A DNA stretch of 64,000 bases from Rhizobium sp. NXC14 (GTDB lineage Bacteria > Pseudomonadota > Alphaproteobacteria > Rhizobiales > Rhizobiaceae): contig NZ_CP021030.1 in assembly GCF_002117485.1 (NCBI RefSeq), positions 2,917,001 to 2,981,000 on the forward strand. Direction: 5' to 3'. Numbering within the stretch: position 1 is the stretch's first letter; the number at the start of each line of letters is the position of its first letter. The position numbers and the translations under genes are program-made. Below are positions 44,517 through 52,587 of this stretch, piece by piece. Under the pieces are notes generated by a model. It ran no database searches and was not told where the DNA came from. It saw only the letters and a list, made by a program, of their open reading frames with translations.

Positions 44517-44542
44517 AACCATCGAGATGGCCACGGCGTTCC
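44517..44542 (-). promoter_or_regulatory. EcfG/RpoE2-like general-stress promoter of prkA
   Basis: Minus-strand GGAAC (44538-44542), then 17 bases and GGTT (44517-44520). The alphaproteobacterial general-stress consensus is GGAAC-N16/17-CGTT, so one base differs. It would start transcription about 30 bases before the prkA ATG. Stress control of prkA operons in other bacteria makes this plausible. Confidence 0.5.
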
Positions 44543-44553
44543 TAAGAATCAAT

Positions 44554-44642
44554 AGTTTCGTAGGTATATTCCACGCTGACCGGCCGTTTGTGGCAATGCA
44601 CAAAATTGTGCATGCACCGGTATTTTTTTACTCTACGAAACT
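44554..44642. promoter_or_regulatory. nested inverted repeats upstream of prkA
   Basis: Outer 10-base repeats AGTTTCGTAG (44554-44563) and CTACGAAACT (44633-44642) flank an inner 18-base palindrome with arms ATGCACAA (44596-44603) and TTGTGCAT (44606-44613). The inner one looks like a dimer site; the outer pair may be half-sites for looping or a second factor. Confidence 0.45.
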
Positions 44643-44877
44643 GTTTCTTATTGTAGTTGAGAAAAGGGGCGTCGCGATATCAGCACATTTAGCGACGTGA
44701 CATGAAGGTCAAAAAGGTGTGCAATAGCGCCCGTGATTCGAGCCGTGGAAAATCGGCGATTTCCCGCCGGCAAGAGCAAGCCGGCTCTGATTGCGGGGCA
44801 GTGAGCGCGCCCCCGCAGGATGAAACCGGGCGAAGTCACCCCTGCCCGGTTTATTGCGATCGCGCGCCTCCCGGCTC
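44643..44877. other. rest of the prkA/VOC intergenic region
   Basis: No gene seen. A 9-bp hairpin, AAACCGGGC with GCCCGGTTT at 44823-44852, sits 26 bases past the VOC gene stop and may terminate it, although the T-run is on the other side. Confidence 0.4.
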
Positions 44878-45354
44878 TCAGCCGTTGAACGCTTTCTCCA
44901 GCGCAGCCACATCGATCTTGACCATCCCGAGCATGACTTCGGTGACACGCCTTGCCCGCTCGCGATCTTCGTCGGCGATCATCTCGGAGAGAGCGCGCGG
45001 CACGATCTGCCAGCACAGGCCCCAGCGGTCCTTCAGCCAGCCGCATGCCTCCGGCGTGCCGCCATTGGCGAGGAAGCCATCCCATATCCGGTCGATCTCC
45101 GCCTGGCTATCGAGAAGAACCGCGATCGAGAACGAGTGGTTGAAGCTATCGAGCGGGCCGGCCTTCATCGCCAGGAAAGCTTGGTTGCCGAGCGTGAATT
45201 CGATCAGCTCGACGCTGCCGGGAGGCCCACTCGGCGTTTCCGCCGGAAGTATGGTGGTGCGGCCGATCCTGGAATCCGGAATCATCGACACGTAGAATTC
45301 GACGGCTTCGCGTGCCTGCTCGGCGAACCAGAGATTTGAAATGACCTTCGGCAT
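44878..45354 (-). CDS. VOC-superfamily (PhnB-like) protein
   Basis: 158 residues. ATG 45354 has AAGGAGG 6 bases upstream; a much longer open frame upstream is only antisense to the helicase gene start. PKVISNLWFAEQAREAVEFY and SVELIEFTLGNQAFLAMKAG mark the 3-demethylubiquinone methyltransferase-like/PhnB group of the glyoxalase fold; WGLCWQIVPRALSEMI is near the end. No metal set is conserved clearly and no function is assigned. Confidence 0.85.
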   Translation of the reverse strand: MPKVISNLWFAEQAREAVEFYVSMIPDSRIGRTTILPAETPSGPPGSVELIEFTLGNQAFLAMKAGPLDSFNHSFSIAVLLDSQAEIDRIWDGFLANGGTPEACGWLKDRWGLCWQIVPRALSEMIADEDRERARRVTEVMLGMVKIDVAALEKAFNG

Positions 45355-45565
45355 AGACAGCCTCCTTGTTGGCGAGTATCCCGGACTTCTGTCCGTGCTT
45401 CGAGGACGTCTGGTCGGCGCCGGTTCCGACAGGCTGCGATCGGAATTTTTCGCCCGCTCACCCGCGGCAGCCTCGCCACCCGCACCCAGGCAATAGTGGT
45501 GGTTCGGGAATGAAAGCAGAACATCTTTTCTGGTCTTTCCTTCCCGAATCACTACATTACGCGCC

Positions 45566-48043
45566 ATGAGCAATAGTTTCGACGATATTCCCTTCTTCGA
45601 CGAAGAGCCCGGCGAAGTGGCGCGCAAGCCGCAGCCGTCCGTCGCTGCAGCCGGAAGACCCTCCGCTGGCGGCGGCATCGCCGCCCGCGCCATGGCGGCG
45701 CGCGACGGCGGCAAGCGGCCGGATTATCTCGCTGGACTGAACCCGGAACAGACTGAAGCCGTCGAAACGCTGGAAGGTCCTGTCCTCGTGCTCGCCGGCG
45801 CCGGCACCGGAAAGACACGCGTGCTGACGACCCGCATCGCCCACATCCTCAATACCGGCCGCGCCTTCCCGTCGCAGATCCTCGCCGTCACCTTTACCAA
45901 CAAGGCCGCGCGCGAGATGAAGGAGCGCATCGCCCTGCTCGTCGGCGGCGCCGTCGAAGGCATGCCCTGGCTCGGCACCTTCCATTCGATCGGCGTCAAG
46001 CTTCTGCGCCGCCATGCCGAGCTGGTTGGCCTCAGTTCCGATTTCACCATCCTCGACACCGATGACGTCGTCCGCCTGATCAAGCAGTTGATCCAGGCCG
46101 AAGGTCTCGACGACAAGCGCTGGCCGGCAAAGCAGTTCGCCGGCATGATCGACACCTGGAAAAACAAGGGCCTCGGACCGGCCGATATTCCCGAAGGCGA
46201 TGCCCGCGCCTTCGCCAATGGCCGCGGCCGCGATCTCTATTTCGCCTATCAGGCGCGCTTGTCGACGCTGAACGCCTGCGATTTCGGCGACCTGCTGATG
46301 CATCCGATCGCGATCTTCCGCAAGAATCCGGATCTCCTAAAGGAATATCACGGCCGCTTCCGCTATATCCTCGTCGACGAATATCAGGATACCAACACCG
46401 CCCAATATATGTGGCTGAGGCTGCTGGCCCAGCGCAGCAAGGGCGAGCCGCAGAATGTCTGCTGCGTCGGTGACGACGACCAGTCGATCTATGGCTGGCG
46501 CGGTGCGGAGGTCGACAATATTCTTCGCTTCGAGAAGGATTTCCCCGGCGCCAAAGTGATCAAGCTCGAGCGCAACTACCGATCGACCGAACATATCCTC
46601 GGTGCCGCCGCCCATCTGATCGCCCATAATGAAGGGCGTCTGGGCAAGACGTTGTTCACCGATCGCACCGATCCCGATGACGTCAAGGTGCAGGTTCACG
46701 CCTCCTGGGACTCCGAGGAGGAAGCCCGCGCCATTGGCGAGGAGATCGAGCAACTCCAGCGCAGCAAGCATCTGCTGAACGACATGGCGATCCTGGTGCG
46801 CGCCTCCTTCCAGATGCGCGAATTCGAAGATCGCTTCGTCACCCTTGGCCTCAACTACCGAGTCATTGGCGGCCCGCGCTTCTATGAGCGCCTCGAAATC
46901 CGCGATGCCATGGCCTATTTCCGGCTCGTCGCACAACCGGCCGACGACCTCGCCTTCGAGCGCATCATCAACACGCCGAAGCGTGGCCTCGGCGATACAA
47001 CGGTGCGTGCGCTGCATGATTATGCCCGAGCCCGCGACATCCCGATGCTGGCGGCAGCGGCCGACATCATCGAAACGGACGAGTTGAAGCCAAAGGCGCG
47101 CAAAGCCCTCTTCGATGTGATTCAATCTTTCCGCCGATGGCAGGAGCTGCTTGAAAACACACCGCATACCGAACTTGCCGAGCAGATCCTCGAAGAGTCC
47201 GGCTATACCGACATGTGGAAGAACGACAAGAGCGCCGAAGCCCCGGGCCGTCTCGAAAACCTCAAGGAACTGATCCGCTCGATGGAAAGCTTCGAGTCAA
47301 TGCGCGGCTTCCTGGAGCACGTTTCCCTCGTGATGGATGCCGAGACCAACGAGAACCTCGATGCCGTCTCGATCATGACGCTGCACTCGGCCAAAGGCCT
47401 GGAATTCGACACCGTCTTCCTGCCCGGCTGGGAGGAAGGCCTTTTTCCGCACCAGCGCTCGCTCGATGAAAGCGGCCGCGCCGGCCTGGAGGAGGAACGC
47501 CGTCTCGCCTATGTCGGCATTACCCGCGCCAAACGCCGCTGCCACATCTGGTTCGTCTCCAACCGCCGCATCCACGGTCTCTGGCAATCGACCCTGCCCT
47601 CGCGTTTCCTGGACGAACTGCCGGAGACCCATGTCGAGGTCGCCGAGATGGAACAGAGCTACGGCGCTTACGGCCGCGGCGGCTACGGCCAGTCCCGCTT
47701 CGACAAGGCCGAACCTTTCGCCAACTCCTATTCGACCCCCGGCTGGAAACGTGCGCAGGCCAACAGGACCGACGCCACGCGCGAGAATTGGGGCACCCGC
47801 TCCGGCCACGCCGTCGAACGCATCGGTTACGGCGAAAGCGGCCCGAAGGGGCGCATGATCGACGGCGAACTGGTGGCGAAGTCCACGTCCTCGGAGCCGT
47901 CGCGCTTCACCCTCGGCGACCGCGTCTTCCACCTGAAGTTCGGCAACGGCAACATCACCGGCATCGAAGGCAACAAGCTGACGATCGATTTTGATCGCGC
48001 CGGTCAGAAACGGGTGCTGGACGGGTTCGTCGAGCGCGTGTGA
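45566..48043 (+). CDS. uvrD: UvrD/PcrA-type ATP-dependent DNA helicase
   Basis: 825 residues, SF1A helicase. Motif I AGAGTGKT at residues 77-84, Ia AVTFTNKAAREM, II YILVDEYQDTN, III VGDDDQSIYGWRGAE, IV ERNYRST, V MTLHSAKGLEFDTVFLPGWE, VI AYVGITRAKRR. The Gly/Tyr/Arg-rich stretch near residue 700 and C-terminal RVFHLKFGNGNITGIEGNKL (a Tudor-like RNAP-binding fold) are typical. It works in nucleotide-excision and mismatch repair. Confidence 0.95.
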   Translation: MSNSFDDIPFFDEEPGEVARKPQPSVAAAGRPSAGGGIAARAMAARDGGKRPDYLAGLNPEQTEAVETLEGPVLVLAGAGTGKTRVLTTRIAHILNTGRAFPSQILAVTFTNKAAREMKERIALLVGGAVEGMPWLGTFHSIGVKLLRRHAELVGLSSDFTILDTDDVVRLIKQLIQAEGLDDKRWPAKQFAGMIDTWKNKGLGPADIPEGDARAFANGRGRDLYFAYQARLSTLNACDFGDLLMHPIAIFRKNPDLLKEYHGRFRYILVDEYQDTNTAQYMWLRLLAQRSKGEPQNVCCVGDDDQSIYGWRGAEVDNILRFEKDFPGAKVIKLERNYRSTEHILGAAAHLIAHNEGRLGKTLFTDRTDPDDVKVQVHASWDSEEEARAIGEEIEQLQRSKHLLNDMAILVRASFQMREFEDRFVTLGLNYRVIGGPRFYERLEIRDAMAYFRLVAQPADDLAFERIINTPKRGLGDTTVRALHDYARARDIPMLAAAADIIETDELKPKARKALFDVIQSFRRWQELLENTPHTELAEQILEESGYTDMWKNDKSAEAPGRLENLKELIRSMESFESMRGFLEHVSLVMDAETNENLDAVSIMTLHSAKGLEFDTVFLPGWEEGLFPHQRSLDESGRAGLEEERRLAYVGITRAKRRCHIWFVSNRRIHGLWQSTLPSRFLDELPETHVEVAEMEQSYGAYGRGGYGQSRFDKAEPFANSYSTPGWKRAQANRTDATRENWGTRSGHAVERIGYGESGPKGRMIDGELVAKSTSSEPSRFTLGDRVFHLKFGNGNITGIEGNKLTIDFDRAGQKRVLDGFVERV

Positions 48044-48069
48044 TTTGCGGTGATACCGCGTGGGAACCC

Positions 48070-48417
48070 TTACCCGAACATCCGCATACTGCTGAGTCCG
48101 AGAATATCGTTCAGCAGGGCGATCCCCATTCCGACGGCGACGATCGACAGCCCGATCAGGAACAGTCGCCGAGCCCGGTCATATTTTGCGGCGAGCAGGG
48201 AGTCGCGCGCGAGCAGATCGGCAAACACCTTCACCTGAATGGCGATACCGACGGTCAGGAACAACATCGGTAGCAGATCGACGCGGCTCCAGTCATTGGG
48301 ATTGGACACCCAGAGACTGATGAAATTGAGGGAGAAACCAAGAATGATCCCGGTCGCAGTCAGCGAGCCATTGCGGAAGGTGGCATCGATCTTTTCATCT
48401 GCTTGAGGCTCGGACAT
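48070..48417 (-). CDS. hypothetical three-helix membrane protein
   Basis: About 115 residues from ATG 48417 (MSEPQADEKIDATFRNGSLT). Three hydrophobic segments: ATGIILGFSLNFISLWV, LLPMLFLTVGIAIQVKVFA, and LFLIGLSIVAVGMGIALLND. No family recognised. It converges with uvrD, 26 bases apart. The longer upstream frame lacks coding character. Confidence 0.65.
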   Translation of the reverse strand: MSEPQADEKIDATFRNGSLTATGIILGFSLNFISLWVSNPNDWSRVDLLPMLFLTVGIAIQVKVFADLLARDSLLAAKYDRARRLFLIGLSIVAVGMGIALLNDILGLSSMRMFG

Positions 48418-48780
48418 GGCTTCAATCTCGATTTGCTGATGAGCCAAGAAGGCAGAAATCGCGGCGGCGGGCAAGCTCGAGCGGACGTCGCCGTCGAAGA
48501 CGGTGCTGCAGCACCTCAGCCGGTAAACCGATGAAGGCTGACACCGGGAAAATGAGGCTCTGCCGGGGAGATCCCGCAGCGTAAAACCTTCTGCTCCCGC
48601 CATTTCGAGAGGAGAGTCAGCGCGACCAATATCCCCGGTTGCATTAGCGTGTGCTTTTTCGACCAGCCACTACCGGAGGTACTAGAATTAACACTTGCGC
48701 ACCCGCGCTGGGAAATCCACTAGTGGTGTGTTCGGTGCATTTGGCATTTGCATTGCAATAACGCGAAGGGATTGGCCTTG
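48418..48780. other. intergenic region upstream of pncA
   Basis: 363 bases between two divergent genes. I see no convincing gene, only a 31-codon frame without a ribosome site near 48438, and no clear repeat. AAGGGA precedes the pncA ATG. Confidence 0.5.
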
Positions 48781-49407
48781 ATGAAAGCGCTGCTGCTCGT
48801 CGATATCCAAAACGGCTTCTGTCCCGGCGGCAATCTGCCGGTGCCGGACGGCGACAAGGTGGTTCCCGTCGCAAACCGGCTGATCGACAGCGGCAAATAT
48901 GATTTGATCGTCGCCTCGCAGGACTGGCATCCGCCCGGCCACGGCAGTTTCGCCTCTGCCCATCCGGGCGCCGCTCCCTTCGAGATGGGCGAATTGTCCG
49001 GCAAGCCACAGATGATGTGGCCCGACCACTGTATCCAGGGTACGCTCGACGCCGAACTGCATCCGGACCTGAGATCCGAAGAGATCGACCTGATCCAGCA
49101 GAAGGGCGAGGATCCCAGGATCGACAGCTATTCGGCATTCCGCGACAATGACCGGGATGCTTCGACCGGTCTTTCCAATTTTCTCCAGGAACAAGGTGTC
49201 ACCGATCTCGACGTTTGCGGGCTGGCGACCGATTACTGTGTCAAGTTCTCGGCGCTCGACGCGCTCGAGATGATGCCTGGTGTGCGCGTGCGCTTCATCG
49301 AGGATGCAAGTCGCGGCATTACCCCCGAAGGTGTTGCCGCCGCTATCGATGAGATGCGGGCGCATGGCATCGCTGTGATTAAAAGCGCAGATGCCTTGCG
49401 CCAATGA
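48781..49407 (+). CDS. pncA: nicotinamidase (pyrazinamidase)
   Basis: 208 residues from ATG 48781. LLLVDIQNGFCPGGNLPVPD has the catalytic Asp8; VASQDWHPPGHGSFAS has the metal Asp and His; MWPDHCIQGT and DVCGLATDYCVKFSALDALE hold the catalytic Cys. It deamidates nicotinamide to nicotinate in NAD recycling. Confidence 0.95.
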   Translation: MKALLLVDIQNGFCPGGNLPVPDGDKVVPVANRLIDSGKYDLIVASQDWHPPGHGSFASAHPGAAPFEMGELSGKPQMMWPDHCIQGTLDAELHPDLRSEEIDLIQQKGEDPRIDSYSAFRDNDRDASTGLSNFLQEQGVTDLDVCGLATDYCVKFSALDALEMMPGVRVRFIEDASRGITPEGVAAAIDEMRAHGIAVIKSADALRQ

Positions 49408-49422
49408 GCTTGCGATCGCCGA

Positions 49423-51012
49423 CTATTTCAACAAATAGGCGTCGAATGTCTCATCGCTGCCGGCAACGGGGCCGAAGCGCTTGACGAGGGTCGTTTCGCT
49501 CCGGAATGCGGAAATGTCCTCTGGCGTCAGGGACATTAGCCAATTGTAACTTTCGCGCAATGAGACCGGCGCGGCAATTCGGTCAAGCCGCTGTGAGAGA
49601 AGAATGACGACGGGGGCATGCTCGCTCTGCTGCAACTGCCGCGCCGTCTGCAGAATGTCGGCAAGGCTGAGAGAAAGCCGCGCATTGCGAGTATAATGCA
49701 CAATGGCACCGAACCGTTCCTCTCTTAGAAGATAGGTGCGATTGGAAACGAAATAGGGCAAGGCTTCAACGAGATAGTCGGGATCCGCCATGATGATCGC
49801 ATCCTTGAGATCAGGACGAGATTGAATGAACGAGCCGAGATCCTGGGCTCGGCTGAGCGGCATATCGCTGAAAAGGAATTGATGGACCCTCTCGATGCCG
49901 GAAGCGACCTGCAGCGCGAGCAATATCATCAAGCACAGACGCCCGATCTTCACGACGACGGCAGCTTCGGTGCCGGCAACATCGACGGGGCCGAGCCGAG
50001 GGGGCTGGGTCAAAGCGGTGATTGCGATCATGAAGACCAGCCACAGCGCCTGATGCCTGTAGCTACCTGGATAAACGAGCGTAAAAAGCAGGGAAAGCCC
50101 GAGGAGAACCAGTGCTGCTGCGAACATCGCCGGTCGCCGGTTGGCCAGCCCCAACAGACTGCCATAGATGAGTACAGCCATGAGCGACGCGAAAATCCGG
50201 GCGAGCAATGGATCAGCCACGATCAGTTCAAGGACCCGGTTGGGGTAGAATGCCATGAAATAGGAACTGGCCGCGGTAAAGGCAGAAAGGACAAGCAAAG
50301 CGAAATTCTTGTCCGCGAGATCGTTCTGCCCGGCATCGTTGAAGGTCGGATAGACCGTCATGACGCACAGAACAACGCCGACCGCGGCAATGGCAGCAGC
50401 TGTCACAAAGGCCCGATATGCGCTCAAAGGGGGTCTTGGCCGCGCCAGAACCAGATCGAAAAACCAATAGGCGAGAAAGCCGCCGACGAGGACGACCGAG
50501 TGGACATTGGTATTTGCCAGCAAGGCAAACAAAAAGCCGAGCAATATCCCGTTGCGTACTCCCCTCTCCCAGCTCAGGACGATAAGGAAGACCACCAGCA
50601 TGCTGATGCCGTAATTTCGCGACATTGCCGCATAATCGAAAATCGAGAAGCTGCTGAACAGCGACAGCAGCATGATGGGAAGGGGCAGTTTCAACCGGAA
50701 AACAAGAAGGTAGGCGGCGGCCGCCGCAATCGTCAGTGCGACGATTTTCAAGACGACGGGTGAGCCGACTATGACATAGGCGGCGCGCAGCAGGATATAC
50801 CACAGGGCAGGATGCCCCTCACCCTGCAGTTGGCGAAGCATAGCGGCGAAATTGTCTCCCTGAAGGGCCAGTGACAGTGCGCGAACTTCGTCACGCCATA
50901 CCGTTTCGGACCAGCAAAGCGCAGACGCCAGCGCAAGCCAGGCGAGCAAGAGCATCGCGTTGGCAAGCCTGGCGGATCGTGGTTCATCAATAACAGAGAC
51001 AATCAGGGCCAA
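49423..51012 (-). CDS. GT-C-like polytopic membrane protein
   Basis: About 529 residues from TTG 51012, with roughly ten to twelve membrane segments and a soluble C-terminal 150 residues. The first loop after segment 1 has ETVWRDEVRALSLALQG and GEGHPALWYILLR, resembling the acidic loop and HPPL motif of PMT/ArnT-type glycosyltransferases. No neighbouring sugar gene supports this. I call it a possible polyprenyl-sugar-dependent transferase. Confidence 0.6.
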   Translation of the reverse strand: MALIVSVIDEPRSARLANAMLLLAWLALASALCWSETVWRDEVRALSLALQGDNFAAMLRQLQGEGHPALWYILLRAAYVIVGSPVVLKIVALTIAAAAAYLLVFRLKLPLPIMLLSLFSSFSIFDYAAMSRNYGISMLVVFLIVLSWERGVRNGILLGFLFALLANTNVHSVVLVGGFLAYWFFDLVLARPRPPLSAYRAFVTAAAIAAVGVVLCVMTVYPTFNDAGQNDLADKNFALLVLSAFTAASSYFMAFYPNRVLELIVADPLLARIFASLMAVLIYGSLLGLANRRPAMFAAALVLLGLSLLFTLVYPGSYRHQALWLVFMIAITALTQPPRLGPVDVAGTEAAVVVKIGRLCLMILLALQVASGIERVHQFLFSDMPLSRAQDLGSFIQSRPDLKDAIIMADPDYLVEALPYFVSNRTYLLREERFGAIVHYTRNARLSLSLADILQTARQLQQSEHAPVVILLSQRLDRIAAPVSLRESYNWLMSLTPEDISAFRSETTLVKRFGPVAGSDETFDAYLLK

Positions 51013-51094
51013 ATGACACCAACCTGGTGAAGGAAAGCGCCGACCGTATCGCCGCAGCCATAATTTGGCGTTAAGCAGGCCTGCCGTCTGATTT

Positions 51095-51346
51095 TCAGGC
51101 GCTGGATTTCTGCTCTCTCTCGAGAAGATGGATATCTTCGGCCACGTCTTCCATTCTCTTCAATAAGGCAGCCTGGGCATCTCTCAGCCCTCGATTGTAG
51201 AAGTAAGGCCCTATCTCCTGGGTAAAAAAATCGAGCAGGAATTCGGCCGGCAGGGTTCCGATGGGATCCAGTTCGCGGTCGAAATAAGCGCGGATGCGCG
51301 AAACGATCTCAGCCTTTTCTTCCCTGGAAAATTCGATTTTCTGCAT
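51095..51346 (-). CDS. DUF2164 family protein
   Basis: About 83 residues from ATG 51346 (GGAG 8 bases upstream). IEFSREEKAEIVSRIRAYFD and LPAEFLLDFFTQEIGPYFYN are the family core, followed by RGLRDAQAALLKRMEDV. Small cytoplasmic protein of unknown function. Confidence 0.85.
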   Translation of the reverse strand: MQKIEFSREEKAEIVSRIRAYFDRELDPIGTLPAEFLLDFFTQEIGPYFYNRGLRDAQAALLKRMEDVAEDIHLLEREQKSSA

Positions 51347-51477
51347 GCCTGGTTCTCCGACAAATGCAATCACGACGTTGATGCTTCAGCGAAATCGATC
51401 GGTCAATCAACGAAATTCAATTGCCGCGGAAGACCGTAGCCCATAAGGAAAACCTGAATTTCCAACAGGACACTCAC

Positions 51478-52209
51478 ATGAATCGCGCCGACTTTGTTGA
51501 AGGTTTGCGGGGCGGCTCGGCCGTTGCGCTGGCATCGGCGCCCTTTGGCGCGCTGTTCGGAGCACTGGCGGTTGAAAACGGCATGTCGCTTTCCGAGGCC
51601 GCCTTCATGAGCGCAACGGTCTATGCCGGTGCCAGCCAGATGGTCGGAATCGAACTCTTCGGCCACCAGGTTCATGCCTGGCTGATCGTGCTGTCGATCC
51701 TAGCCGTCAATTTTCGCCATGTGCTCTATTCGGCGGCCTTAGCACGCTACATCGGCCATTTCACCCCGGTGCAGAAGTTCTTCACCTTTTTCCTGCTCGT
51801 CGATCCGCAATTTGCCGAGGCGGTCAAGCGGGGCGAAGCCGGCAAACCGCTTACCTTCGCCTGGTATCTCGGCTTCGGCGTCATCATCTACATTCCCTGG
51901 GTGCTGATCAGCGTCGCCGGCGGCCTGCTCGGCGGCTTCATCGGCGATCCCAAGGCAATTGGACTCGATATCTTGCTGCCGGCCTATTTCCTCGGCATCG
52001 TCCTCGGCTTCCGCAAGCGCGACAACTTCCTGCCGGTGGCGCTCGTCAGCGCGGTAGCATCAGTGCTCGCCTACCGCTATGTCGGCTCGCCCTGGCATGT
52101 CAGCCTGGGTGCGGCCGCCGGCATCGTGCTGGCTGCCCTGCTGCCGCTGCCGCGCGAGGTGCCGGATCTCGAAGCCGACGCTCTTCAATCCGAAGTGCAC
52201 GAGGTCTGA
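51478..52209 (+). CDS. azlC: AzlC-family branched-chain amino acid exporter, large subunit
   Basis: 243 residues from ATG 51478 (AGGA 8 bases upstream). It has several membrane segments: GGSAVALASAPFGALFGALA, ATVYAGASQMVGIELFG, AVNFRHVLYSAALARYIG (family signature) and LLPAYFLGIVLGFRKRDN. It forms the exporter with AzlD encoded 3 bases downstream. Export of branched-chain amino acids or azaleucine is the known role of this family. Confidence 0.92.
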   Translation: MNRADFVEGLRGGSAVALASAPFGALFGALAVENGMSLSEAAFMSATVYAGASQMVGIELFGHQVHAWLIVLSILAVNFRHVLYSAALARYIGHFTPVQKFFTFFLLVDPQFAEAVKRGEAGKPLTFAWYLGFGVIIYIPWVLISVAGGLLGGFIGDPKAIGLDILLPAYFLGIVLGFRKRDNFLPVALVSAVASVLAYRYVGSPWHVSLGAAAGIVLAALLPLPREVPDLEADALQSEVHEV

Positions 52210-52212
52210 GCC

Positions 52213-52521
52213 ATGGAATTCGATCTCCATATGGCGCTCGTCATACTCGCCGCAGCAGTCGCCACCTTCGCCACCCGCATCGGCGGTTATATCCTCATCA
52301 CCCGAATGAAGAGCATTCCCCCGCGCATGGAAGCGGCGCTGAACGCCGTGCCGGCCGCCGTGCTGACCACTCTTGTCGCACCTGCCTTCTTCATTGGCGG
52401 CTGGGAATCGAAACTGGCGCTGATCGTTGCCCTCTTCGTCGGCCTGCGCATTTCCCATACATGGATGCTGGTTGCCGCTTGGGTTGTCGTGATGGCATGG
52501 CGCTACACGATCGGCGCCTGA
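52213..52521 (+). CDS. azlD: AzlD-family branched-chain amino acid exporter, small subunit
   Basis: 102 residues with four membrane segments. ATFATRIGGYILITRMKSIP and LNAVPAAVLTTLVAPAFFIG are the family features. It begins three bases after azlC and completes the two-component permease. Confidence 0.92.
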   Translation: MEFDLHMALVILAAAVATFATRIGGYILITRMKSIPPRMEAALNAVPAAVLTTLVAPAFFIGGWESKLALIVALFVGLRISHTWMLVAAWVVVMAWRYTIGA

Positions 52522-52587
52522 ACCCTGGCCTTGCGCCTGAAAGTGCGCGGCCTTGCAGCCCGAAAACAGTATTCCGCCGCCTGTTGC

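Noticed and set aside
45490..45560. LexA-like box upstream of uvrD
   Set aside because: The expected direct repeat GTTC-N7-GTTC is not present; only a loose inverted repeat TTCGGGAA/TTCCCGAA exists.
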